From assembly GCF_905475465.1 (NCBI RefSeq), contig NC_062238.1:3638501-3702500 (forward strand): a stretch of 64,000 nt of DNA, written 5' to 3'. Source of the DNA: Pieris napi. Taxonomy: Eukaryota; Arthropoda; Insecta; Lepidoptera; Pieridae. Both the position numbers and the translations under genes were made by a program. Under the pieces are notes generated by a model. The model saw only the letters and a program-made list of their open reading frames with translations, ran no database searches and had not been told where the DNA came from. Position 1 is the first letter of the stretch, and each line of letters starts with the position of its first letter. This document shows positions 44,901 through 58,284 of this stretch, piece after piece.

Positions 44901-45540
44901 GACACAAATCTATTGCTTTAATAGGTATTATAGACTAAAAGACCTTAAGTTTTCTTTAGAAAAACTTCTCCACAGATCATATATAGAATACAATAACTAT
45001 TTATACAGTTGCCTGTGCGATAGCAAAATGGAGCACGTTCCTACATTACTGATAACAAGTGCGACTTTCTACGCATATTAAACTCGATAAACTGTACGAT
45101 AAGAGAAACCTATTGTAGTTCTAATCAAAGATCTCGATTGGAAATCTAATACAAAAATGCCATGATCATTTTCATGTACAAAAACTAATTAAGTTGCGTT
45201 TATTCAATCCCATGCAATGATTTTTAATTAGTTTCAATATTTTTGTTAGGAATTAATATTATGGAAATAACTACAGAACTTAAAGCGACAATATTTAATA
45301 ATTTTGTCCATTTAATGTTATGTATAAATAAATACGTTGATTGCAACCTGGTTTATGCTTCATATCGATACTAGCATCTAACTATAAAAAATCATTATTA
45401 CTCCTTTTATCGATAATGCCTCAATAAAAGTCGCAAGTGTAACCGAGCCGTATAAATCGGCAAACTAAACAATGGGCATAACAGTAATGGTCTACATTTC
45501 TACGCGGCAAGTTTTTTTGCATTGTAAAAATGAATATCAG
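41979..45540. other. AT-rich stretch without a recognisable gene
   Basis: Includes a TA microsatellite near 42884-42900 and a poly-T tract at about 43138-43148. No supported gene. Confidence 0.5.
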
Positions 45541-45587
45541 TTATATGACCACCTCGCGTTGGTCAGCACGTCTTCAATTTAATTAAT

Positions 45588-46030
45588 TCAGTGTGCTTCT
45601 GTGTAAATCTGTTGCCACTTGGTAGCGTGCCCGACCCAAATATTGTCCAGACGTAGTGCTTGTTCGTTGAAAACATGTGTGAAAAACAGTCCGACAGTTG
45701 GCGGTGAGTCTTGAATTCTCGATAACTTTAATACACCTAATGCCATCTATGTAGGCTGTAGACAACTTAAGGACAACGTTTACATTGTATACAGTCAAGT
45801 CAACACATAAAGGACCTTACACAAGCACATTTTGGAACTCGTTTAGTGTCAGAGTGTGCGTGAGGTGTATGTAGATCACGTTGCGTGCGTTAAAGTAATA
45901 AAAACAGCGATTGAAAAGCTTCAGCTGTCCGCCGTAGGGTGGCGTTGTTCGAAAGGTTCGTTTCTGGGTTGAATTAGTTTATTCAACCGTAGCGTTTGGC
46001 GCTAGTGTTCTCTGTTCATTCTAATAAGAT
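45588..46030 (+). promoter_or_regulatory. candidate promoter region
   Basis: An arthropod initiator-type TCAGT (45588-45592) in a GC-richer block lies 87 bp before an ATG with good context and 111 bp before a GTGAGT donor. A second CpG-containing patch follows at about 45840-46010. No TATA box is obvious. Confidence 0.3.
45675..45703 (+). CDS. candidate first coding exon
   Basis: ATG at 45675 in the context AAAACATGT (close to the insect consensus) opens MCEKQSDSW and ends after two bases of the next codon at GGCG|GTGAGT (donor at 45704). With the TCAGT initiator 85 bp upstream this is the best-formed host first exon in the window. The peptide is too short to recognise. No downstream exon in the window continues it in phase: the 55983 block would give an immediate stop if joined directly. 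Confidence 0.3.
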
Positions 46031-46600
46031 TCATAGCATTTTTATTAAATATTTTGTTGAGTACGAAAAGTAATATGGAATTTTTAGGGCTTTTGAGACG
46101 TTTCTACTACTTAATTAAATTACTTTACATTCAACAAGTTAAAAGTGCGAAAAATAGCGGGTTTTGGCCTAGTACAGTATTTTTTGTTAATAAAATATAA
46201 AGAGATATTTTTTTTAATTAAAGTGCTTAGAAAGTAGGATCATCAAGTGGCATTTTAGTTTGATGTTTCAACACTAGATATTCAAACGAGATAATATCAA
46301 GATAAATTCTCACTAGTAATTAGCGTTAACCTCGACCCTATTTTGTAATCATGCAAATTAAACATATTCTTATCAAACTTCTTGTGTGGCTAATAATGCA
46401 AGATATGTTAATAAGTACTAGATGGGTACTTACAGAAAACAGAAATATATATAATATATATATAAGTATTTCAGTTCTTTACATGTCTTCACAACTATTC
46501 TTAAATAGCTTAATACATCAAGAAAACGCTTAACGATTCTGAAATAATAATAAGTAATAAATAATTTATATTAAGGTTTTGTTAGATTAGCACATCCATT

Positions 46601-46766
46601 GAGCAGTGTTGGCTTAGTGGTTTGAGCGTGCGCCTCTTAACCCTAAGACTGTGAGTTCGAATCACGGCTGTGCACCAATGAACATCGTGAGGCATGTCTT
46701 AGATCTTAAAATCGACGAAACAGATGCGAAAAATCTAGAGGTTGTAGCAACACTACCCTTTTTATT
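46601..46766 (+). repeat. tRNA-derived SINE with internal deletion
   Basis: GAGCAGTGTTGGCTTAGTGG, A-box-like region, box B GAGTTCGAATC, CGGCTGTGCACCAATG, then a jump to CATCGTGAGG, the degenerate rear and GAGGTTGTAGCAACACTACC. The central part present in the copy at 50099 is missing. Confidence 0.8.
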
Positions 46767-47227
46767 AGTTTGGTAATGATAAAAATGTTTATTGCATAAA
46801 TATTATACCTTACAAAATGTATAATTAAATCCTATTAAGTATGCCTAAGTTAAGTGTAATGTATGAAAGCTTACGCGAGCTTTTTTATATAATATTTTAA
46901 TTTTTCGTGTTGCATGTTTATTCCAATTTACTCATTCATATAAATTAACTTTTGATCTTCAGTTGCAGTAACAAATAACTAGAAGGCATGCGATTTTGTG
47001 GCACCCAGTTAACTTATTCATAACTCATGGGCATGCATGCGTGCATAATTGATGACTGCAGAGGAAGCTTCGTATTTACTTCTGAAGAGAAAATATACGA
47101 GCTACCGTAAATTAAGATCCCTTCCTCGTTTCTGCAAATATTTATCTAATGCGTCACTTTCTATGTCTGTTAATTATTTGTTAAAATAGAAGTAGAGATT
47201 CTGTTTTACTTTATTAGAAAACAAAAA
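46767..47227. other. AT-rich stretch without a recognisable gene
   Basis: No supported feature. Confidence 0.5.
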
Positions 47228-47315
47228 GCACACTCCTCTCTCAAAGGCCTGCAACGCACCCACTAAAATGGGTGTCTATGGGCTGCGAGGACTGCACTTT
47301 TTGGCGTCCCGAAAT
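47228..47315 (-). repeat. dispersed lepidopteran repeat fragment
   Basis: The reverse complement matches 34978-35070: CGGGACGCCAAAAAGTGCAGTCCTCGCAGCCCATAGACACCCATTTTAGTGGGTGCGTTGCAGGCCTTTGAGAGAGGAGTGTGC. Confidence 0.75.
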
Positions 47316-50088
47316 AATTTCAAATGATATCATGTATATTTTTTCTTTACAAATATACTTACTCCAAAACGTCGCATTGAACAAAAGACGGTGTTAAAAA
47401 GCGAGTCGCATTTAAAAAGTTTAAGATTTAATACACCGAAAAATTACTCTTGCATTAAGTTTGATACGGAATCTATAACTTCTTTATTTAAAAATGACCT
47501 CAGTTGGATCGAGTCAAAGTTCAAGTTCTGTGTGGGGTAGCAAGTGGCAAAAACCGCCCGCCCCCACTCATCTAACTTCACCCATTACTGGGGTCTTCCA
47601 TTCGTTCCAATTTCAAATTTGAAGCTGCGATATATGGTACCACAGCTCTACGGAGCTAACAATAAAGATGAGTTTAGCCATGTGTTACTCAAGTTCAGAC
47701 GCTTATTGTAAGTCGTGTGATATGAGCTTTCTGAAGCTTTCTTGTAAATTAACAAAACTTTTAGACAATAAATCTCTTTAGCGACATTCTATCGTTTACT
47801 AAGATTTTATCTAGAATGTTTAAATACCTATAATACGATACATCAAACGCGTATGTAGGTAGGTACCTACAATATCTGGAAGTAGTATATTTCAAAATAT
47901 TTATGGTACAGCATACATACATCAAATTGCAACTTTTAAAATGATATCACTAGCTGTGTAATACTGTTACCGGCGTCGATTTGTTTGTAGCGTATTATTT
48001 GCCGCTTTTGTAATAAATGGCCAATCCAAGGTATTTTTTTTAATCTGAACTACTATAGTTATCATTCAATCAAACAAACCTAAATGAAGCATATAGCCCT
48101 TTTTTTTAATTTAATTAAAATACGATGCAGGTGCAATGCTATACCTACGTTAGATGCAGGAGTATTATTCAGAATAATTTAATACACTTGCTGAGCACGT
48201 CCCTTCGTTATTCCCGAGCCAATCCCGCCGTCTACACTGCCCGCCACCCCTGGCTCAAATTACCAACTCAAAACTAGAAATAAAACTACTAATCGAAAGT
48301 AACATTTATTTTAAAAAGCACGTATAATATATTTAAATAAAAAAATAGTTTAGACGTATTTTTATGTATAATATCTATTGTTACAAAATCTTTTCAAAAT
48401 ACCTATGTATGAAATTTTAAAATTTTTTTAAAAGAAAGAGCAAGCGTTACGTCATATTTTAGGTATAAAAAATGATATTTTAGTTATCTGTATATTACGC
48501 AACCTACTGTTAAATATCTACAAAATAAAAGTCATACATTTATACTATACAATGGTAGTAATTGTCATAATTGAATGTTTGTGTTATAACACCCATAGTA
48601 TGTAACTAACTAATCTATAGTTTCCCTATAAAATAAGAATTCATAAAATTCTAAAACCTATTTTTTATATTATATATTTAGTACACATTTCACAGTTAGA
48701 CAGAAGATATAAGTTATAATTTTCTTATCAATCGAATAAATTATACCGCTGCATTTCAATTTTGTCCAAAATAACAAAAAAAATATCTCTCGCCGAACCA
48801 TCTATTGTTAAAATAAAAATCATCCTTAAAATCAATATTCTTCTTTCGTCTTACAATTTTCTTAAAACACGTACACTTATTATCGTTGTTAAATACATTT
48901 AGACATATAGAAGGTATTTCTTTATAATTGTTGCGTCTCCATGGCTACCATTAACGGACCGGTATAATTTAGGTAACGGGAAAGACAAAATGTTTATGAT
49001 AATACGATCGGTAAAGGCGGGAGCTCTTAAATTATTTTCTTAATTACATACTGTCACAGTATCTTATTCAATTAGTGATAGTTTCTTCATTTACGAATAA
49101 CGGAACGATGACTCGAACATTCTTGAAGTTGGAGTTGTACATATTTCAATTCAATAATCCTCTATTATTATTAATACATAGGTGAAATTATGCTATAATT
49201 TGTGTTTGCACAATATTACAAACAATATAATATGAATTAAATAATTCAACATAACAAGTAATGCAGATGTTAGTCATAGGATTAATTAGAATAAAACGTA
49301 TCTTGATATTTTAGAGGAGAAACATATTACAATTATGTAATATTTGACAATAAAATTTAATAAAATTGATCTTTTTATATTTATGGACATATTTTTTCAA
49401 TTTAATTACAACACACAGAAATACAGCATTACAGAATTTACAATATTTTAACCTACAGTAATAATATAATAATTAAACATTGATAAATAAAAATTAAAAC
49501 AAATTAAAAAAGTTGGTCCCTGTGGCAGTATACCTTTAATGCTGACAGCATTTCTCACTACATGCAAATGTTTTCTCCTTTTCTAAATTCACGAGTACCT
49601 ACTGAAGGTTGGCCTTGTATTTTTGGCTCGGTAACTAGGGCCTGCATCATTTGGCCTTATCGCCGCTTCATAAATGTATACTTCTTTAAAATTCTTCCAG
49701 TTGTTCAACTTTAGAACTAACAAATATGTATTAAATGCTTACAAAATTCTCTAAGAAACAGAAGCGTTCATAACAAAACAAATAAGGAATAGTGTTATTT
49801 ACGTGAGACGTAATGATATCACAATGCGGTAATATGGAGGCTGTTTGGAAACATCCGAAGGCTTAAGGGGTGAGGCGACAGGCACCCAATTTACCCCTTT
49901 ACTAAATTACTTGGCACTGTATTGTTGCCTATTGTATTCCATATAAGGAAGATGTAAATATTTCTCTCGAGTGTCTTTCTTGTATATTATTGGATCACAT
50001 TTCTAATATTATTTTTTATCGGATTACATTGCAGCAGCCATTTGTAATTTTTAATAAAATATTATTTTAAGGTATTTTTTTACACAAT
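47316..50088. other. AT-rich stretch without a recognisable gene
   Basis: A unique GC-richer patch at about 47510-47660 has no ORF or splice motif that I can support. The rest is very AT-rich. Confidence 0.5.
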
Positions 50089-50098
50089 ATCAACAATA

Positions 50099-50372
50099 GA
50101 GCAGTGTTGGCCTAGTGGCTTCAGCGTGCAACTCTCATCCATGAGGTTGTAGGTTCGATCCGCGGCTGTGCACCAATGGGCTTTCTTTCTATGTGTTCAT
50201 TTAACATTCGCTCGAACGGTGAAGGAAAACATCATGAGGAAACTGACTGTTCTAGACCCAAAAAGTCGACGGCGTGTGTCAGGCACTGGAGGCTGATCAC
50301 CTACTTGCCTATTAGATTAAACAAATGATGAGGCCCAGATCTAAAGAGGTTGTAGCGCCACTGATTTTTTTT
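50099..50372 (+). repeat. full-length tRNA-derived SINE with target duplication
   Basis: The best-preserved copy of the main SINE family here: GAGCAGTGTTGGCCTAGTGG, A-box-like GTGGCTTCAGCGTGCAACTC, box B GGTTCGATCC, CGGCTGTGCACCAATGG, TTTCTATGTG, the GAACGGTGAAGGAAAACAT block, GTGTGTCAGGCACTGGAGG, and a tail ending GTAGCGCCACTGATTTTTTTT. Near-identical flanks ATCAACAATA (50089-50098) and ATCAAACAATA (50373-50383) are the target duplication, with one base inserted. It resembles the Metulj-type SINEs of butterflies. Confidence 0.9.
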
Positions 50373-50383
50373 ATCAAACAATA

Positions 50384-53300
50384 CATTATATTTAAAAACT
50401 TTGTAACCGTTAATTCATGAGCAGGAATTCGTAATGCCTTAGCTAAAATACAGCTGCATTTTCAGTCCAAATTGTAAGGAATTACTTGCCTTATACTCCG
50501 CCCTCAGTTACCGACAAATGCCTGGCTTCAATGATAGCCGAACAATTAAACGTTAAATTATTTTGTTATTCTCTCATTGTTTAAGGGTATCATGTAAATG
50601 CAAATTTATATTCAATGTGAATTTTACTACTTAACATATACTAAACGCCTTCGTAATTTGGTTTATATACGCGTTGGAAGTGATCTGTTTCAAAAATGGT
50701 ATATTTGAAAACTTGTTAAGGTTTCTGTTTGGAAAGTAAAATACAGTATTAAAATTAATTTATTTTATTAAATGGTAATCAAAACTAGGTATCTTTCGTC
50801 CCACCAGTGGGAAGGTGATGCAAATTGTATAGGTATAAAAATAGACTAGGCCTATGAATGAAATCTAAGCGAAATGTTTATTTTTATTTATAATACTTAC
50901 GTTTTAATTAAAATATTAAGTCTGCAGTTTTCATTTTGTGAAAATAATTTAGCTCAAGCGAAAAACGTATAAACCAAACAACAATGTTGTTCACAGATGT
51001 TACATGTCTTGTTCTAGGTTATGAGTTTTATTCTTTTCAACTTTTATTTCGATCAGAAGTTGTAACTTTATTGTAGCTGATAAGTATAATTGGTTTAGAG
51101 TAATTTTGAGTTTGTTGAATCTGTGTATCATTTTAATTTTTCGAAGGTTGGTAGGTATTTGACGACAATGTTTTTGGTACACAATATTTTTTTCAATACA
51201 GCAGTGTATAGTTTTCTCAATATGTAGCATATATTACAATAATTAATGAATTAAATGTTTTTAATGATTACTACTTCATTGTAGAGTCTGTTTCGGCTTC
51301 TTACGGCTGATTACGGGGACTTTTTTTAATATTTTCATAATATAGCACTGTAATTATGAAATATTATTTGCAAAATAATCTAGTAGTTTTGAAGTTAACT
51401 CATTACAAATTATATACATATATGCCACAGCTTCATTAAGGCGGCAAATAGGAAAATTATAGTGAAAAATATACCTGTTTTCTTATTACAAGCTTATTTT
51501 GATACGAGTCTGCTAAATTATGTGCTTACATTTGAGTTTCTGTGCCAAATAGATGCTTTTGTATAATGCTGACGCGCTACCCATAAATCTAAGCTTTACC
51601 AAGTCAAATACATTTTACTAATATGGCATTACTTACTCTTCATCTCAAACACTTACGATATTAAAAAAGTTCGCAACATAAAGTTCTAACAAAACAATAA
51701 GTTTTAATATTATCAATTTTATTTAAGGCGTAAAATACACAATTTTTTAATATCTAGCAATCAAATATACCTATAATAAATGTGAAACTTTCAACTATTT
51801 AGGATTCGGTGAATTTTTTACATGAAAAAAAAAATATCGGTGTAAAGAAACATTTTATCTACGCGCAATACACAATATGAATTCAGCAAAAAGTTACAAA
51901 ACCGGTCTTATATCTGAAGTTTTTCGGGATGCCTCATGCAAAATGTATAAAAGCAAGGCGGTTTCCTGAAATTTGTATAAGAGGGAAAATAGTTCGCGTC
52001 CCTTCCTGACAAAATATCATACTTTCTTGAACGTATATTGAACGGCCAACTCCGAAATGGAATACGTAAACAAGAAACTTTGTTCTTAATCTATTTGCTC
52101 CAACACAAGTATTACAAAAACAGAAACATTTTTTGTCAGATTTTACCTGTAATAAAAATTAAACGGGTTATATGACGCTTGAAAAGATTTGTCGAAAGTG
52201 AAAGTTGGTTGTAGTTTTTTACTTTCAAACAATTAAACAGAAGCGCTTTATGGTTCTATGTTTTGCTTGTTTCTTTGTATTGTAAATGCGTAAAAAGGAA
52301 CTATGCCACTGTAGTTCAAACAATAATTGCAGGTGTAGGTATAGCGTATAGTATTGAGCGCTTAATTTTTTTTTAGTAATCTTAGTTACCCTAAAAAAAG
52401 ATGCATACAGATTATATTTGGTATGAAATCGTGGATATAATATTGTAGGCCTTTTGGCGGATAATTTTAGGAACCATATTATTGTGCTTTTATTTACACA
52501 ACTAAGTAGTAGTTACAGTACGTTTAACTAGAAATACAGCTCCTAAAGTTAGATGAATTCTACCTTTTTGTTTTATCTCCAACTAGCGTAAAACATACAA
52601 TGAGAAAAGTTATACTCAACTATAATCGCCTCCCCAGCTAAAATCGTGTATCCTGAAGGCAAATTCAAATACTTGAAACTTAGACAAAGTGCTTTTGTCT
52701 ACGTCGAGATAGTAAACTCAGAAATCCCTTCAAAAATACGAACAAAAAATTCAAACTTAACATTGTTTTTATCAGTATTCTAAGTAAAATTACTTTAGCT
52801 TTTAGAGTTAAGTTAAAAAGGCCAGACATTTTAAAATCTTACACGCATTTTTAAGGATAATTCTCATGTATAGTTAGCGATATTTTTGTGTTTGTTAACC
52901 GATTACATTATCTATTTTTCCTCCATCCGATGCTCTTCATAATCAAAGCAAAAGTCTGAAGAATACGGCGTCATAGTGTCTGTAGACTTATGTAAATGTA
53001 CATTAATTTACTGGGTGGCAGCAAATAACCCCAATTGTATGCAAGTCACGAAGCGAGCCAATATCTTCATGTAATTTAGGAACCTAATAAATATTATTCA
53101 GCAACGTCCTCGGTCGAAGGGAAGTCCAATTCTGAAACAGATTGATTTTATTTATGAGTATAGGCAAACAATTTAGATTTTTTTAATACTAAAAACAAAA
53201 TAATTAAAATTAAAATTAGATCGTAATTCATTTCGTGTAATATATATTGTTTTTTATCATTTAATTGAATAAGAATTCACAAATTTACGATACGACGATT

Positions 53301-53626
53301 TATTTAACCTTTCTTTAACTTAAGTAGAAACTCAACCCGTAAATTCAAAGCTTTGAGTTTCAAAAGGGTTGCTTTTATCATTTTTCTTTATACACAAAGC
53401 CAACAAAATACAAAGTCAAGTGGCGATCTCTATGCAAATTTAACAAGACGCTTCCAAATTATAATATTTCAGTTCTCAACGTAATGGAGATGATTATGGG
53501 ATTTTTCACCCTTACAACCTTGTTTATTTTAGGAGCCAATAATAATTTCTAATGTATACGAGGGCTTAGAATAATTAGAGAACTACCTAAAATAGTCTAT
53601 AGAAACAAAAGTTAATCGCAAAATAT
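50384..53626. other. AT-rich stretch without a recognisable gene
   Basis: No supported gene or repeat. The minus-strand ORF at 51000-51230 looks like chance. Confidence 0.5.
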
Positions 53627-53633
53627 GTTGCTA

Positions 53634-53883
53634 GGAGCCTCATAGCCTAGCGGTCTTATTAAGTGGCACCTAGGTGAGGGGTACCGGGTTCAATTCCCGG
53701 TTCGAGGGCAAGTTTTAATTTAATTTAAAATTTGTTCTCGGCCTTTGGGAGGGTTGTGCGGTACCGGGCGAGTGCCTAAACCGTACATGGAGGACACGGT
53801 CGAAGTTCTAAGGCAAAGCACGAATTATAAAAAATACTTGACTCTGGCTAATGCACAAACCGTGCTAGAGCAATAAAAAAAAC
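53634..53883 (+). repeat. second tRNA-derived SINE family, full copy with target duplication
   Basis: 250 bp flanked by the exact 7-bp repeat GTTGCTA (53627-53633 and 53884-53890). Box-A-like TAGCCTAGCGGTCT, box B GGGTTCAATTCCCGG, a central CGGCC...GGGAGGGTTGTGCGG...GTACATGG block and the tail GTGCTAGAGCAATAAAAAAAA. Its body is unrelated to the SINE at 50099. The intact duplication implies a fairly recent insertion. Confidence 0.9.
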
Positions 53884-53890
53884 GTTGCTA

Positions 53891-55870
53891 AGCGCAAAAC
53901 TCAAAGACGACTGCATTTCTAATGCTAGTGTTTTTTTTTATTTATTCCTTGAATTTTGAGGAAATTTTATGTAGAGGTAAATTCGAAAAATTGCACGGAA
54001 AACCATTAAAACTAGTTTCATAAAAAAATCATATTAAGGACAAACGACGTTCGCGGGAACAGCTAGTTGTTGATAAATATAGGCAAGTATCGTAGGTATC
54101 ATATCTACGGACAAATAAAACTGAGACGGCACATTTCTGCACGCGTTCTATTTTTATTTGATTTCTTCTTCTTATAGTATTTTAAAACTGATATATTTTT
54201 TTACATTTTTCCTAGCCATAAATGGTTTGCTAAGGTTAATTTAAAAAAAAAAATATTTTTAAGTTTATTGCATGTACGGCTATCTTTTATTGTGATTATT
54301 TTAAGAACGACTACAATATTATGTTAATCTAGAGTATTATTCTCATATAAGTGACATTTTTTGTCTTTTTGAGAAATAAAGTCTTTAAACCTAAAATATT
54401 ACTTTTATCTTTTAAAGTAACCTTATAAGCTTTATTCAATATTTTTTATCAATTATATAAATTCATGTGATATCAATAATAGCTTTTATATGTTAATATT
54501 AATTCAAATAATAAGACGTGGTGGACAAAACACGGACCCTCAGACATATTTGCGTGACCTTATTCTAACCTGATTTCAAGGTTATCTATACCTGCGGAAT
54601 ACGAATAGCGATAAATTTTTGTAAGATATTGAAATCCTCAAACAAAACATATACACAAATCTAGCGAGACAATTATTTCATACATAATTTTATCAATTAA
54701 ATTCCTTTGCATCACAACAACTAAATATAAACTTGTGGCTGTAGGTATACGCAGCATACCTCTAACATTTATTTTGTGACGTCATATAGTTATAGTTATA
54801 ACGAAAGGTCGGCTACCCTAATTTTACATTAACCCCAACTAGTCGGACAACTACAATGTCATAGATAGGTACTTAGAGTGGAAAGAATTTTGCTGGAAAC
54901 ATTTCTGCGTTGTTTACCTACCCACTATAGCAAATATGTGATGCACTTCTTGTGCCGGCCAACCCAAATTATGGTTTCACTAGAAATTGAAATCGGGACC
55001 TGCGTTGGACATAAATCAACCTTTAAACGAAACGCTACATTTTTAAAGTTTACCTAAACCTAAAATTAAGTTTTTAATTGTGCATATATTTTCAATCAAT
55101 AAGAACTTCGACTTTTATACAATACACCAACAACCTATATTTAAGTAAAAATACTAGAATTTCTTATCTGTGCATTTGCAGCGCCGTCGGCCATGATGCC
55201 GACCGACCTGTTTCCCGCGTGCAATATCTCCATCTCTTTCATCCATATACATGGTTATATATTGCTATCTCAGTATTCGACCTGCATCCAATTAGAGTAA
55301 TACGCATGCGCACCGTGTCAATGTCAAATCAATCTTTGTAGGCTGATGCAACGTGCTAGAAATAATAATACTAAATATTTCCTTTTTAGCATAAGCGTCT
55401 AAGTCTAGTTTAAACTCTTTTCTAAATGTATAAAATGGACCTAATACTGTTCTTGGTTCATGCGATTACTACACTTAAATAAAACCTCTTTAGCGGTTAT
55501 AAACGCTGTCTATCTCGCCTTCCTGTCTATACATTTATTTTTAAGATAATAAACACAACATTTTTTAGTCAGGATTAATGTTGGAATGGTGAAAGATTTT
55601 TTAATTGATCCACTAGTTTTCAAGTTTATTTATTTATTGCAAACGTATTAAAATACAAACCTTTTATAATGAAATAATAATAAACTTAACTAACTTAATT
55701 TGAAGTTTTGAATGCTTTTTAAAAATTGTGGTCAGCGAGAGACTAAACGCGTTTAGATATCAATTAAAATAGATATACCTAGTTAAAAATAAACGTAGGT
55801 ATGTTCAATAGGGAAATCAAAACTATTGTGAAATTTATTAGAAGTTTAATTGTAACCCGTAAACAAAATG
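53891..55870. other. AT-rich stretch without a recognisable gene
   Basis: A GC-richer patch at 55180-55340 carries an NRF1-type site (listed separately) and the small inverted repeat GTCGGCCATGATGCCGAC. No gene is supported. Confidence 0.45.
55302..55312. promoter_or_regulatory. NRF1/erect-wing type site
   Basis: ACGCATGCGCA (reverse TGCGCATGCGT) lies in a GC-richer patch and is followed by TGTCAATGTCAAAT. The site at 31398 also has TGTCA and TGTCAAAT downstream, so the two patches may be related repeats rather than promoters. Confidence 0.3.
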
Positions 55871-55913
55871 TCATATCTCTTAATATAAAGATCTTTTATA
55901 TTAAGAGATATGA
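55871..55913. repeat. perfect 19-bp-arm hairpin
   Basis: 55871-55889 (TCATATCTCTTAATATAAA) and 55895-55913 are exact reverse complements around a 5-nt GATCT loop. Confidence 0.9.
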
Positions 55914-55982
55914 AATTGCACCTTTAAATTTCTATGATACTACAATCAATTTCTCGTGATTAATTTAATGATTTGATTTCAG

Positions 55983-56023
55983 ATAAAAAGGACGCTGGGT
56001 GAAATGCGAGCCCTACGTGAAAG
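55983..56023 (+). CDS. candidate micro-exon (41 nt)
   Basis: Acceptor TGATTTGATTTCAG, a 41-nt GC-richer block, then the donor AAAG|GTAAAAA. Only the first frame is open; it encodes IKRTLGEMRALRE, a charged helix-forming peptide. The other two frames have stops. Product unknown. The call rests on splice-like motifs and frame asymmetry. Confidence 0.25.
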
Positions 56024-58284
56024 GTAAAAATTACATTTAGCCTAACGAGGTCAGAGATTTTAGAATATACAATTTATACCTACTGAAAACGTCAATGAAA
56101 AGTGTATACAAAGGCAAATCTTAAAACTGAAAAAAAAAACAAAACATTAAGGATATAAGTATCAATAAAATATATGGCATATTCCTAAAGGAGTTCAAAT
56201 GAATAAAATAGATATGGTCTTTATCAATTATTATTATTGTAAAATATGCTAAAAGCATCACTTCACTTAGGTAGCTAATCGAAAATATATGATATATGCC
56301 TGTGACAAAATATATCACAATACAGCTAATAAGTAGGTATATAACAATTAAAAAAATATTAATATTGCAGTTAAAAATCGCGTCTTTATTGTTTCAAAGC
56401 AAAATAAAATGTTTTCATGTCGGTTACACATTTATGAATCGTTTACTAGTTTTTGAATTATTGTATTTATTTGATATTAAATGTAATAGTAATTCTACCC
56501 TATTATAGAAGACATTGTAAAAAGGCATACAAGTGATGCACAGAGCCCAAAGCTTCGATAAGTCGGGCTCATCCAATCTTCCAACTTTCCATTTATTGAT
56601 ATTGACTCTAAGGACGCTTCGTAAATGATGCATTGCTATGAAAATTACTCTCTTTACTGGATGTGGCATAATAAACAATCTAGATTTTTAAGTTATCTAT
56701 CTTCGGCGTCATATTATTGCACTTGTTAAATATTTAAGGTTTTAAGTTAACAAATTTGTCGCTTTTAATATATAATATTTCATTGTAAAGATTAAAATAT
56801 TTCTCTACAAAATATGTAGTGTAGAAGAGAAATAACAATGGCGAAATTTTCTACAACAATGCTACTGGAGTTAGCGAAAGCGCGTACAACCAGCGTTTCT
56901 TTAGAAATTCGTAGCTTATCCAGATTCATATCATTCTGTGATTGTGATATCTCTTGTATATTATCATCAATCGTACGATAAGCTTACACCCATACGTGAC
57001 TTGTGAAAAATAGTCCTTAATTTTGCTTCCGCCATACTGATTTGTAAACAGAACGCGTCGTGATCGAATCGCATGGAAACGTAGATAAAACGTCGTAATG
57101 CCTATTTTGATAACTACAAGATGGAAGCTGGGATAGAACGAAAATGTATATGTACAATACATATATAGGACATCTTGTATAGTAGTATCATAAGATGGGT
57201 CTTTGGTCTTTCTCTAACGTTGTATTAAAAAAAAACAATTTATATTTTGTGAATTGCAGTGGCGATTAATATAACAATAATTTATAAATAGTGACAATAG
57301 AATCAGATTAATATATAGCCTTACCGATACCTAACAACTTGCTAAACATTATTTAAATCTTTTTTCACCGATACCTAAATATAATTAAGCTGGTTTAAAC
57401 AATTGTCAAATTTTAAATTACGTCCGCAGGACCACACAAAATGGGGGATATTTATGATCTGGGTATTGTTAGTAATATTTAAAAAAAATACAGTGGATGT
57501 ATATGTTTTAAATATTTTTTATAGTGGTAACTTTATACCGGTAAGCATGATAGATATACATATAGTCACTCTTTCTTGAGATACAATACCTATATAATTT
57601 TGACGATAACTTCACCGAGATTCTTTATATCCTGATAATAAAAAAAATTATTGGCCTTCATGGCTTATTCCTGCAGATTTGAATCCTAACAGAAAACAAC
57701 GGTTCAAGTTTGTACACAATTATAACTACAATTAAACACGTTTTTATAATTCAAAACTATTTCAATTTTGAATAAACACAACAAATATTACATACAAAAT
57801 ATTAACGAAAACAGCTTTTATCAGTATCTAAAATTTACTCAAAAATAACAATATTTTTTCCGCTTCAAAACGAGGGTCGCGTAATATTCTTAATATGGTA
57901 ATTCGATCAAAACTCCAATACCGATATCGCAACGAGATTCAAGCATGGATTTAACAAATAGCTATGGTAATGCAATATTCACAAATATTATTTTTTTGAA
58001 AAACTTCCTTATTCTTAATACAAATTTAGGACCATGGTTTCGTCTTTCTTTTTAGTTGTATTAACCAAGAATCCGATATTATATTATACAAAAATTGTTT
58101 TGCCGTGTCTATTATTTCTAGGAAACATTATTTTAGTTCAATAAAAATAACTATCTACTATAATAAAAAATAGGAGTTGGTGATAGAAGACTGAATTTAG
58201 GGTTATTATTTTTTTATGCCACATTATAAAAAAATATAAAAAAGTTTTTGAGGTGGAATGAAAGAGTGGTTTGAAATAATCTTA
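56024..58284. other. AT-rich stretch without a recognisable gene
   Basis: Short ORFs at 56121, 56296, 56424 and 56926 have no recognisable features. No repeat is supported. Confidence 0.45.

Noticed and set aside
46351..46533. 60-aa ORF with signal-peptide-like start
   Set aside because: Ile/Asn/Tyr-rich, with a microsatellite-like TATA stretch inside, and no other support.
53634..53712. A functional tRNA gene
   Set aside because: Box A and box B are present, but the sequence continues into a SINE body with an A-rich tail and target duplication, and no clean cloverleaf is apparent.
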